64,000 nucleotides of DNA from Epiperipatus broadwayi (lineage: Eukaryota > Onychophora > Udeonychophora > Euonychophora > Peripatidae): NCBI GenBank assembly GCA_028023455.1, contig JAQFVV010000072.1, forward strand, positions 5,944,794 through 6,008,793. Direction: 5' to 3'. A model generated the notes under the pieces. That model searched no databases. It had not been told where the DNA came from and saw nothing but the letters and a program-made list of their open reading frames with translations. The stretch's first letter is position 1. Each line of letters opens with the position of its first letter. Of this stretch, positions 23,075-39,060 are shown in pieces. The position numbers were made by a program, and so were the translations under genes.

Positions 23075-23300
23075 CTCTCAGATCCAAGGCTCCTCACTGA
23101 TGAAGACCACAAGCCAGAAACTAGTCTGGGGATATTGGATGAGTAGGCACTAGATAGGGATTTTATGCACAAGCCTTCTGGAATCCATTGATTACTCTGG
23201 TTAGCACAAGGTGACACTACTATATGGAGAGTTTTTGCCTGTTTACTAACAGTTATGTGCTAGCATGTGATGGTGATCATGTGATGTTTAGTGGTTTAAT
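23075..23300 (+). repeat. family A single arm with full tail
   Basis: 'ctctcagatccaaggctcct', 'cactgatgaagaccacaagc' then 'cagaaactagtctgggg', 'atccattgattactctgg', and the tail to 'gatcatgtgatgtttagtgg'. No inverted partner, so a 5'-truncated copy. The 68-codon minus ORF is a repeat shadow. From 23301 to 24060 I see nothing assignable. Confidence 0.8.
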
Positions 23301-24068
23301 TAATCTCTTTTCATATAGTTATGTAATATTCAAAAACTTGAGATGCGCAAGTTGATATGAAAAGATATAAGAAAACAAAATTGTATTTATTTAATAGCAC
23401 TAAGACAACTTACAGTAAATTCTCATCAAAATCATAGTGCAAAATAAAACCTTACAGTTGAGAGTCTAAATATATAATGGATGAGAAATATGTAAATTTG
23501 TCCCAGTTCACAAATTATATGTTGCATAGTGGGATGCAAAAATCCTTTCTGTTAATTGAATGTAGGTTCTTGCAATTGCATATCTCAAGTCTTTGAGTTT
23601 GACTTATATCAATTTTATGACACCTGCAGGGAATCTTATAAACTATATCAGGAATAGATTTACTATCAATTGACTGTTTTGAACTATTTAATAATAAATT
23701 TAAATCAGGCCACTTTCATATCACCCAATAAATGACTAGCCTTATAAACCAATCTATAAATTGATGACTTAAAAGGGAAAGAAATAAGCTGTTTATTCTA
23801 ATAATCACATTTTTGTTATTATCAGGTATATAGATATATGTAAAAATAATTATAGTGCACATATATATCTATGGAAAATATTCTCCCAAAGTAATTATGG
23901 CTAAATAATTGAACTGCTTTCTTATTATAGTATTTCTTAATTTACGTAATATGGGGTAATCATATTTATATTGAATAAATTACCAATTCCTGCAGTTAGA
24001 GGGCAGTTCACCCATTTAGTAACATTTGTTTTTGGGAAAGTAATCTCTATAGTTATATATATAAAACA

Positions 24069-24394
24069 ATTAATAAATGGGATCGATGTTATATATACGT
24101 GTGAAATTAAATTTACAGTATCGATGTGCACAATCAATCGGTTCTGCAGGCTGAATGAAAATAATAGAAGCCCGCCCAAAATACCACTAATCAAAAGGAG
24201 GCCCTCTTTTAATTAATGATATCTTGGATAAGTGATCAAAAGAGAACTTTTTGATTAATAGTAATTTGGATGGGTTTGCTACTGTTTACATTCAGTATGC
24301 AGAACCATATCTGATTGGTTGTGCATCAATACCCCTTGCCTCTGGATTTAACATCATATATATATAGAACATTGATACCATTTACTAATTAATT
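24069..24394. mobile_element. foldback, about 120-bp arms
   Basis: The left arm (about 24069-24195: 'aataaatgggatcgatgtt', 'tgtgcacaatcaatcgg', 'ttctgcaggctgaatg') pairs with the right arm (about 24250-24394: 'cattcagtatgcagaacc', 'ggttgtgcatcaatac', 'cattgataccatttacta'). Divergence is moderate. ORFs on both strands over the left arm are shadows. From 24400 to 25780 I see AT-rich sequence with nothing assignable. Confidence 0.7.
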
Positions 24395-25815
24395 TACATT
24401 TATATTAGTCATTAAAAATATTAAATGTCAATATATATAGTTTTATTATTATAGTATGTATATCCAAATTAGAACATAACTTTTGTTGTATTTCATCATT
24501 GGTGTAGCTTAGAATTTTGAATCCCTATATATAATTTCAAAATAGTCTATATTTGATGTTTATAAAGTATATGCTAACACTTTTATCCCTACTTTTTATT
24601 TTAATGATTGGCAGTCAATGGCTCCTTAAGACCCAAGGGCCCATATACATTACCATCATTTGCTACATGATAGTTACGCCGTTTATTTTTAAAATGTATG
24701 ATTTGGTTGATTTATTTATTTCTTACAAAGATTTTCATTTAATCTCACTGATCATCATCAATAAACCGCATTGATTGCCTTCAGGTGCGGTAGAGTCTCA
24801 TTTGTGGTCATTGTTTGAAAATGCTTATAAATAGGATCAGAAATCCTGAAAATGTTGCAAGAAATAAATAAAACGATCAAGTTTAAAAATATTAAAAATT
24901 TAGCCGCATATGTATAAGAATTAATTTAATTATATATATATAATTTTAGAAGACCTTCCACAATGAGAGCCAAACATGGGCTATATATATTTTTACTACT
25001 CATGTTAAGACATTTAGGTAAGAATTTATTTCTTATATATAGATATTACAGTGAATATTTTCAATGCACATTCAGTGTATATATATATATAGGGGGTGTA
25101 GGTGTGTAGGATGTGTGAGTTGTCTGATCACGATAATGCCTCATGTTAAAATATTATCATTATAATGAAATGCAGGATATGTGAGCATGCAGTTTTTACT
25201 TAGGACTGCCAAAAATGGAATGAAATAGAAAAGAAAATCACATCAAATAATAATAAGTATATACATGCTAACATGTGCAGTAATTCGTGCAGCCCTAGAA
25301 AGAAAAATCATTTATTTGTAATTACATTATCTAGTTTAATGTGTTGAGTGTTTTATGGGAAAATGCAAACTTGATTTAAATTTTTCAATTTCATTTTACT
25401 GTTAGTAATATCATGCAGTACATTCTAAGAGAATTAAATAATGAAATAAGGGTACAGAACAATTGTGTTTAAAGCAAAAGGCCATGCATTCACCAACAAT
25501 CATATGTTCGATTGAGAAAAAGACAAAAATATTGGACAGAAACATAAGAAATTTAAAAAAATTGCTCACGTGTTGTTCTTAAGAAAAATGAAGGAATCAA
25601 GACTATACATAAATAAATACATAAATTTTTATGATTGTTGTTTTTGACCAGTTGATGAAAATGGTACTGTAATTTAGTATTTACCAATTCAATTCCCAAG
25701 CTATTATTATTATTCATTAGGCCAGCCACATCTAAACAATACAGGAGACTAATAATATTTGGAGCCGGGTGTTAAGCATTAATGTGTGTGTGTGTTATTA
25801 CTTAACTGAATGTAA

Positions 25816-26370
25816 TTGGAGGAAATTAACCATAGAATTAAACTTGGTTGGAGTGCTTTTGGTAGAAATAACTTGATACTAAAAGGAAATATGCCTATGT
25901 GTTTGAAAAGAATGGTTTTTAACAAATGTGTTTACCAGTTCTTACTTATGGATCTGAGACTTGGGCACTTAATAGAAGAGCAATACAGAGACTTCAGATC
26001 ACTCAAAGGAGTATGGAGAGATGTATGTTGGGAGTAACAAGAAGAGATCAAAAACGCAATGTATGGGTAAGACAACAAACAGGTGTTACTGACCTTATTG
26101 AAAAAATTAAAAGATTGAAATGGAGTTGGGCTGGACATATTGCTAGAAGAAATGATAATAGATGGACAATTGAAATTTTAAACTGGATTCCAAGAGATTG
26201 TAAAAGACCCAGAAAGAGACCACATGTTAGATGGATGGATGAAATAAGAAAATGTGCAGGGGTGTTGTGGAAAAGAGAAGCTAAAGATCAGAGAAGATGG
26301 ATTAAACTTGGAGAGACCTTCATCCTGCAGTGGATTGATAATGGTTGATGATGATGATGATGAATTGAAA
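25816..26370 (+). pseudogene. RTE-like LINE RT C-terminus, best-preserved copy
   Basis: Two overlapping frames. 25816 onward gives 'EINHRIKLGWSAFGR' and 'MPMCLKRMVFNKCV', then one indel near 25925-25932 moves to the second frame: 'LTYGSETWALNRR', 'QRSMERCMLGVTRRDQKRN', 'IKRLKWSWAGHIARR', 'ILNWIPRDCKRPRKRP', 'HVRWMDEIRKCAG' and a terminal 'LGETFILQWIDNG' before the stop at about 26348. A TTGATGATGATGATGATG tail follows. This motif order is that of RTE-clade non-LTR retrotransposons, in which the host-joining 3' end commonly carries a short microsatellite tail. Endonuclease and RT palm are missing, so it is 5'-truncated and inactive. Seven other partial copies are in the window. Confidence 0.92.
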
Positions 26371-26550
26371 AGTTTAAATACGATTTGATTTTTTCTAAAA
26401 AAACAAATTAGAAAATGGAAATACTCCAACATAAAATATCATTATCATGAAATTTTCAGACAAACAAAAACATTTATAGTTTTGAAATGCAACTAAATAT
26501 GGCAACTAAACTATAACATGCATATACTTCTACATTCTTCACAATCAGAC

Positions 26551-26620
26551 TATAGAACTCAGTGGCTGCAGCTGACTTTCTTCAGCTTTGGAAATTGCAG
26601 GTTCAAAGTGTTAATCACAA
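26551..26620 (+). repeat. tRNA-like (possible SINE head)
   Basis: 'agaactcagtggctgca' resembles an A box; 'agctga'/'tcagct' could form an anticodon arm round 'ctttct'; 'gcaggttcaaagtg' resembles a B box. The acceptor and T stems do not close well, and no target duplication was found. Probably a decayed tRNA-derived repeat. Confidence 0.4.
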
Positions 26621-27010
26621 CACACACATTTAGAGGTAGTACTGAATAAAAACAAAAAGCTAAGACGGTACTGTAAATAACAAAAAATTCATTTAATAAC
26701 AGATTTAACTAGTAGCCAGGTTTGTAATATACATAATGATACACATACATGTGATTGAATTCATTATTTTTATTAACTGATCAAATGTAATAAATTTTTT
26801 AAAATATTGTTTTGCAAATATAGATGTCAATATCAGAACTGATTTATTATTCAGAATTATTAAATGAAATTAAAATGACATTTTTAAATACATAAAAAAA
26901 GCAATATTAAAATTTTTTTTATCTTGCTTGTCCTGGATATTCTATGATATAATATTGAAGTTTTTCTTCTGTGAAATCTTTAGAGATTAGTTTGATTAAA
27001 TCATTATTAC

Positions 27011-27993
27011 AACCTTGGGTAATACAGCATCGATTGATCCACGCCATAAGATGGCGCTGTTGCTATGCTAAAGCACCTAAATATGCTGTTTACAAGGCTG
27101 TTCAACCGCTAAAGATGTTGAAGTGCACCCATTACCCCAACATCTCTAGTATGTCGAACATTATTAGCGACGAGTCATGCAAGATTCTCTATAGACATTA
27201 CTCTTAACTATTGTACAGCGTATGATGTGAAGGTGTCTTTATTTTGAATGACCAAAAGTATATTATAACGTTTTTTTTGGCTTGGGTGTATAATTTTTTT
27301 TTTTTCAGTTTGGTTTGTAAAAATTGTAACGCTTTTCCAAACGCCCCTGGTTTCGTTGTCAGGGGTCAGAATTCAGGAAATGAGGAATATTAGTCACAAT
27401 TCGGCAAAGTTCACGATCAAGTCACGCACTTTCTGAGACTTTTTCGAGATCAAAACATTTCAATGGCAGACGATTATCCAGCGTTTCGATTTGTAGATTT
27501 GCCTATTACAGAAGCAGATGCGGTGGTGGTAGTTTAATAAGAAAATTAATTTTTGATGTAATTGTTGTTTTTTTGAATAAATACACGTTAAATGAACTCC
27601 CCAAAAAAATGAAATATATGAAAATTATTTAAAAAAGCACGAAAAAAATAAAGAAAAAAAAGTTTCTTTAAAAAAAAAGACCGTAATCAAAAGCGAAAAA
27701 AAAAGTTACTTTAAAAAAAAAAAAAGACCGTAATCCAATTTTGTTAAACAACAAGTTTTTTTTTTAAAAAACGTATGAAAAAAAATCAATTTTGAATCAA
27801 TTTACTTATTTTAAAAAAAAAGAAAATACGGTCCAAAAAAAAATCCCCCCCCCCCCCCAAAAAAAAAAAAACACGATAACATTACAAAATAATAATAATC
27901 AAATCAGCCCGGTAACGTTATATCTATTCGTTTTTCACTAGCAACAGCGCCATCTTATGGCATGGATCAATCGATGCTGTATTACCCAACCTT
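27011..27993. mobile_element. DNA-transposon-like element with 49-bp terminal inverted repeats
   Basis: Terminal inverted repeats 27017-27065 and 27939-27987 start 'gggtaatacagcatcga' on both sides and differ at one position over about 49 bp. The direct repeat aacctt lies immediately outside (27011-27016 and 27988-27993). The 971-bp interior starts with a more GC-rich, possibly once-coding part (27065-27540; one frame reads 'CKNCNAFPNAPGF' and later 'MADDYPAFRFVDLPITEAD' with stops between) and ends in long A runs and a C15 homopolymer near 27845. No transposase was recognised. The 6-bp duplication and GGG ends do not let me choose a superfamily. Young by terminal identity. Confidence 0.82.
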
Positions 27994-28082
27994 GTTTTAG
28001 CTTGACGTTTTTCTTGGTTAGCTCTTCATATAAAGGCAGCATTGATGTTTTCAAACACTATATATATATTGTAACCTTTTAA

Positions 28083-28560
28083 AATAGAGAGAGAGGGAGA
28101 GATAAGAAGAAAATGGAATAAAGGAGAGATAATGATAAAGATAAATGATGAAAATGAAATGAGAGAGGCCAATTGTAACCTGATAGAATAAAAGATAGAG
28201 AAAGAGAGAAGAGAAAAGAAGGAAAAGAATGCTAATAATGAAATGAGAGAAAGATATAAGAAGAAAATAGAATAAAGGAGAGAGAAATGAAATGAGATGA
28301 TGGAAAGACATGAGAAAGAGGTATAAGAAGAAACCCTTAACGAATGTTTAAATGGCTGAGATGATAGAAAGATATGAAGAGATATAGAAGAAGAAGATGG
28401 GACAAAGGAGAGAGAGAAATATGAAATGAGATGATAGAAAGAAATAACATGAATGTTTTAAATGGCTGAGATGATAGAAAGATATGAGAAATGATATGAA
28501 AAGAAATGGAATAGAATTGAAATGATATAAAATGAACTATAAATTAGAGATTCTAAACGA
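28083..28560. repeat. polypurine tract, about 480 bp
   Basis: The plus strand is overwhelmingly A and G, with imperfect repeats such as 'gagatgatagaaagatatga' (three or more times) and 'aataaaggagagagaaatga'. The minus ORF at 28051-28311 is a low-complexity F/L/S translation. Tracts of this kind can adopt triplex structures; that is general knowledge, not shown here. Confidence 0.85.
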
Positions 28561-34012
<5,452 letters not shown>

Positions 34013-34013
<1 letters not shown>

Positions 34014-34860
34014 TTGCAATTTATTGCTATTAGGACAGGTAAATCCTTTAAGTTTTGTCATTATTTCTTAGCAGTTATTTCTTAAATGGTTATTTGACAT
34101 GAAGCTTTTTATATCTTCTTAGGACACTTAACAGGATATTTTGCAGATGTTTCAAAATGTTTTCAATTGACCTCCTTTGTTGAGTTTGTTGCTTACTATT
34201 CTGAAAGGCTATAGCATATGTACTGTTGGTTCAAGTTCTGCTAAGAACTTTGTTAAAACAACTAATTTAAAAACCTTCTCTAACTTTTCTGTCTTAAAAT
34301 AATTTATATATTGCCTAATTTCAAAATATACTAGTGAGGATATTAGGGATGTTATTAGATCAATCATCCAGGCATCATTCTTTAATTATCCACACTTAAC
34401 AAATTTAGTAAATAACATTCTATTATAAGATCTCTTTAAATAACAAAAATAAAAACGTGTTTTAAAGTTGATATTATCAAAATATATAAAAATCTATATG
34501 AATCGGTTTAAATCAAAACTTAAACTTAAAGAATGCAAGAAAAAAAAATTTTTTTTTTTTTTGGAAGAAAAAAAACCATTTTCTTTTTGCTGTATCTCTA
34601 TTTTTGATTACAATTAAAGTTAAAAAATTATTACAATTTTAATCATTATCCTAAAAGATATTTTAAAGAGTTTATATTAATTTTACCAAAAAGAAAAGAT
34701 TTTTTAAAGAATTACAATTTTTTAATTGCTCAATTTACTATTTTATAATATAAAATAATTTAAAATTGATAATATTAAGTGATATACATATATTATTACA
34801 CATCTTACACATTCATAAAATTTTATTAGCAATTTATGATTATAAGTTTAGAATTATTAA
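34013..34860. other. AT-rich, nothing assignable
   Basis: Only homopolymer A and T runs (for example 34540-34575). No repeats, ORFs or RNA features that I can support. Confidence 0.5.
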
Positions 34861-35484
34861 TAATCTAAATGAACAACATAACTGAACCACAACTCCCCAT
34901 ACAGTAGGGCCACCTAGTGCAAGCCAGAATAATCAATGGATGCAAGAAGGTTTGTATATAAAATATATGTCCCAATATCCCTAAACTACTTTATAGTGTG
35001 TAGCTTTCATCAATGAGGAACCTTGGATGTGAGAACACTACACCTAGATCTTAGAATCTAATGCAACCCTTTTTATCCACCTTTAACATTTTTAGTTAAC
35101 TAGAAGCTATGAATCCAAAATGAAAACACAATAATGTTTTCAATCCAAGCTGATTCTCTTGTATAGAAACCCAGTTTTTGGTGTCTTTGGTTCTTTAATT
35201 GGCATAATTGATATTAATCCACTAAGCATCATACAATCATCATTCCCTTTGCTTACACAAGCTATTATAACAGAGGCAGTACTCTCCATACAATATTGTC
35301 ACCCAGTGTAAGCCAGAACAATCAATGGATGCAAGAAGATGCCACAAACTTTTTTACATTCATTGATTATTTCAGATTGCACTGGGTGGCACTACTGTAA
35401 GAAAAGTTTTGCGGCTGTTATAACAGCTTATGAAAGCAGAAGGAATAGTGATCATGTAATGTTTAGTGGTTTAATCTAAATGAA
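34861..35484. mobile_element. composite family A insertion with perfect 13-bp target duplication
   Basis: Direct repeat taatctaaatgaa at 34861-34873 and 35472-35484 brackets one 598-bp insertion. It contains a first arm (34888-35196) that runs from the 'ctccccatacagtag' tip through the inner 'ttggtgtctttggttcttt' block, then (35213-35471) a second, short palindrome with tails at both ends ('ccactaagcatcatacaatc' and 'gatcatgtaatgtttagtgg'). So direct and inverted copies of one sequence entered as a unit. Arms are more diverged than at 21074. Non-coding. Confidence 0.82.
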
Positions 35485-35621
35485 ATTCATACTCCATCAA
35501 TAAATTAGTATCCCATCATGCCTAAAAACAAACAATCTAAAATTCTATTGGTATTTGCTTTATAGGATAGAAAACAATATATTATTAAATATATATAACA
35601 AGTTATTTATTTTTAGTGCTG

Positions 35622-35880
35622 TGTTTAATTTGTAACAATCACTAGGGAATTACTCTACACATGTGCTGTATAGATTTATACTCTCACTTACTAAACACAA
35701 GATAAAGTCTTTTGAAAAGAAATGATGAACCCATGTATAGATTTATATCAATATAAGGTAGATTTATCTTATCTTTTCAAAAGACTATCTTATGTTTAGT
35801 ATGTGAGTATTCATTAAATGACATAAATCTATACAGTGTAGGTGAAGGAGTGTTTACCTAGTAATTGTTACAAATTAAAT
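35622..35880. mobile_element. foldback, about 100-bp arms
   Basis: The left arm 'gtttaatttgtaacaatcac', 'ctgtatagatttata', 'aagataaagtcttttgaaaa' pairs with the right arm 'cttttcaaaagactatctta', 'ataaatctatacagtgtagg', 'gtaattgttacaaattaaa'. The middle repeats 'tagatttat' again. No target duplication was found. From 35881 to 36400 I see nothing assignable. Confidence 0.7.
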
Positions 35881-36423
35881 AATGTATATAGTGTGACCAT
35901 TTATTTTGCATAGAAAATAATTACAAGTAAAATCTAATATCTAATTTTTTTAAAAATTATAATTCTGAAAGGTTAGCTGATATTATCTATATTGACTTAA
36001 TTGAGTAATTTAATGGTCTATTTTAGAAATTTAAAGCTGTATAATTGCATTTTTATTTATTTAAAAATATGTCAATACCCAGGTTGCTATCTACCCAATC
36101 ACTGACTTTGAAAAGTTAAGTCTAACTTTCATAAATATATGTATTGTTAACTTTCTATTTTTAAAAAAGTTATTTTTCTTCTCTTTTATTACTGTTGAAG
36201 TTAGGCAGGCAACTTTAATTTCAAATATTTTAATCAACAAATGATTGAATTATAAAAAAAATATATTTTTACTACAAAAAAACCCTCCGAAAATCATTTT
36301 TCTCTGTTTTCATTTAAATCATATGTAAATCATTTCAGCTGCAAGTCTTTTTAGATTCCTATCAATTGTAATAACCCTCTTTTGTTAATTGCCCTAATTG
36401 GAATTACGTTATTCTCAAAAGAG

Positions 36424-36434
36424 TATAAAAGGGG
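36424..36434 (+). promoter_or_regulatory. TATA-box-like site
   Basis: TATAAAAGGGG lies in a local context more complex than its AT surroundings, preceded by an inverted repeat 'accctcttttg'/'caaaagagtata'. About 200 bp downstream is a splice-acceptor-like 'tctttctttccag' ending at 36629, then 38 bases with ATGCTATCAGAG, then a donor-like GTATTA at 36668. This is the only promoter-plus-splice arrangement I noticed besides 38638. In AT-rich DNA such matches also arise by chance. Confidence 0.3.
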
Positions 36435-36629
36435 CAATTTTAAAAGCATAAAGTGCATTTCTTCATCATCACTATCAATTGGTCACATCAAAATTATTTT
36501 TGTTTGTTGAATTCTACAACCAAATTAATTAAGCTTCAATTGCTATAAAAGACTAAACAATAGGTGCTGCTAAAAGGAGACTTATCTGAGCAATCAACCT
36601 CCTTTAAGTTGTACTATCTTTCTTTCCAG

Positions 36630-36667
36630 GGGAGATAGGAATTGAAACTTCAACAATGCTATCAGAG
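36630..36667 (+). other. possible small exon
   Basis: A pyrimidine-rich acceptor (ends CCAG at 36629) and a donor GTATTA at 36668 flank 38 bases. An ATG at 36656 would give four codons ending in phase 0. This phase agrees with the possible exon at 38947-39057. No protein family can be recognised. Highly tentative. Confidence 0.2.
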
Positions 36668-38600
36668 GTATTATATGTCTTATTAACTTGCAAACTTTTT
36701 CAATTCTATTCAATCTTATTATGATATTTTATCTGAAACTAGAAACTTATTATACTATTTCACTATATATTGATTTTATTTGATTAATCTATGGCTAAGG
36801 TGTTTATAGCTTGTTATAAATATAAATTTATAATTACAGCTTGTTATAAAATATAATTGTGGTTTTACATTTATTATATCTTGCTTATTTTATACCCGTA
36901 TTCAAATATATGCTTGCTCTATAATACCTTATTATAAAAGATAATTACATTCAGATATACATATTGGTTTATCTTGTTAGATTTACATGCTCGCTTTGAT
37001 TTATATATTTATAATCTATTATAATCCATTTATATTATGCATTTATATCTTATCTATCACAGTTATAGCCTGCCTTATAAAGTATATAACTTCTTTTGTT
37101 TTGATACATCTTTAATATATGTTCTCATTGTGAGATATATTCAATTTGTTCTTTAATTTAAACAATCATTTTAATCTTTGTAAAGTTGTGACATGCTGAT
37201 AAAAGCTCCGTCATCATAAAGCCAACATGATTTTTTTAAAACCTCTCAAACAAAATCAAGTAATCAAACTTACAATTGGGGGGAAATCATTTTCACTCCA
37301 GAGAAGACGAGAAAGCTACTTAAGATTTTTTTTTGTCTTTTATATTTTATTATTATGATGTTTGAAATGTTAGTGGGTTTTAATATTTGTTGATCTCATT
37401 TTATTTGCTCTTTATTCGTGTATATCTAACATATAATCATATATTTAAAGGTGGTACATATAAATGTTTTATTAGTGTTTAATGTGTTTTGAGAGACCAT
37501 AATGAGGGCCTTATATATGCTTTATAAACATTCATAGGGGTAGAGTTGCTATTTTGATATATATTGTGCATTTTACTTTGGATTGGTGTATAATTTCTCT
37601 TATTATTATCATAACTTTAAACTTAACTATTTATTCATCTTTCATACACATATTTGTATTGGTCTTTTGATTACATTTTGCTATATGCATGTAATATGAG
37701 TAGATGTGGTTTAAGATTTGCCATTTAATTATTATCTCAATACCTTTTCTTTCATTATTGGTATTTCTGCTTTTAAACATGTATTTATTGATGCAATTAT
37801 GTAGATGATTTCTCATTTTGCTTAGATATTATTTATTAGGTCTTTCCTTATGTTAGCGGTAGTTACTAATGGGACACGTATATGTGTAGCATCAAGCCAG
37901 TATTGTTCTGCCCTCTTTAGTGTAGAGTTGTTTTCTCACTATTGTTGTCCATAAATATTGAGGTATTCCAAATTGTGTGTTACAAAAGGCATTTGTTCGA
38001 TTATACTCCCCTATTCATTTATTGTATACTGAAGCAATGGATCTGAAGTCCGATCCATGCTTCACAGCCTTCTATAAACTTGGTTAGTATTATAGACCTG
38101 AATTAAGTTTATAGTCCAATATCAGCAGGGTTTTGCATTAAAGCTAAAATTAATTACATTTATATAATTTGTATTTGCATTTAACTATTTCATTTTAAAT
38201 AAATTCCATTTCAAGATTAAATTTTTATTAATAAAAAATACTTGTCAAACCTATTAGTCAAACATATATATACATCAACGTATATATATGAGATAATGCA
38301 AAATTCTGCTGAAATGAAATGCTTATTTTATTAAAAGAAATAAGAATGTATTTTTCTTTTTAAATCTTGTTAAAATATTTAGTATGATTTGATTTTGAGA
38401 TAAGCCCACCAACATTTTCTAAAAGAATGTATTTTTAATTAATTAGCCCCATTCAAGGCAAATTAAAGATGGCCTTCTCTTTCTTTTTTAATTAATAAAA
38501 TTCAAAGTTTAAAGAAAGAAATTTAGAGTAAAAAAGTAAAGGTTATTTTTAGAAAATGTTACCTTGAAACAAAGGAGCATGGGGGCTTATCAAGATCTAA
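36668..38600. other. AT-rich, nothing assignable
   Basis: Contains a small perfect-looking hairpin at about 38031-38057 (gaagca.tggatc against gatcca.tgcttc). No repeats of families A to F, no LINE relics. The minus ORF at 37631-37816 has no recognisable features. Confidence 0.5.
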
Positions 38601-38637
38601 GATCATACAAACAATAGAAGGTAGCTGACAAAGAGAG

Positions 38638-38646
38638 TATAAATAG
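38638..38646 (+). promoter_or_regulatory. TATA-box-like site
   Basis: TATAAATAG preceded by 'gacaaagagag'. The next 420 bases are unusually complex and GC-rich for this window, with no tie to repeat families A to F. It could be the core promoter of a host transcript or the promoter of an unrecognised LTR; no LTR ends or target duplication could be matched. Confidence 0.3.
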
Positions 38647-38946
38647 AAGTGAGAACAAAAGACTTGATGATTCAGAGTTTTCTTGCTGGCATTCAGATTT
38701 CTCTTTGGAGAACTCTTTCAGATTTTGCTTGGGGAGATTTTATTCCAAAAAGTTAGACAACTGTCGTCTTCAAAATCATGGAGAAGTTTGAACATGCTCA
38801 AGCTAAAAGTCATATGAATTTGATGGATTCTACTATGCTTGGCTAGGCAAATAAATAGCTTTGCCTATCGCCGAGGTTCCTAAATACCATCCAAAATGCC
38901 ATAGTATCCACCTAATAGTGATCTGAACTCTATGCCATGTCTGTAG

Positions 38947-39057
38947 GACTTTTCGGGAAACCATGCTACATATTTCCATTTTCATTGTCCGGACAAATAC
39001 CTATCGACGGTTGGATCAAGCCACGACGGCGTCGAACAGGAGCAAGGAACCAGGACG
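38947..39057 (+). other. possible coding exon, 111 nt
   Basis: The segment lies between an acceptor-like 'ccatgtctgtag' and a donor-like 'caggacg|gtaatc'. It is 37 codons long and open in the frame starting at 38947 (begins DFSGNHATYF, ends EQEQGTRT). The overlapping frame from ATG 38937 is also open (GKPCYIFPF, then a KPRRRR basic patch). It has several CG dinucleotides and higher G+C than its flanks. No family recognised. Two open frames weaken the coding argument. Confidence 0.25.
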
Positions 39058-39060
39058 GTA

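Noticed and set aside
38031-38057. Short hairpin gaagca/tgcttc as a regulatory RNA
   Set aside because: Only about 12 bp of stem with mismatch; many such hairpins are expected by chance.
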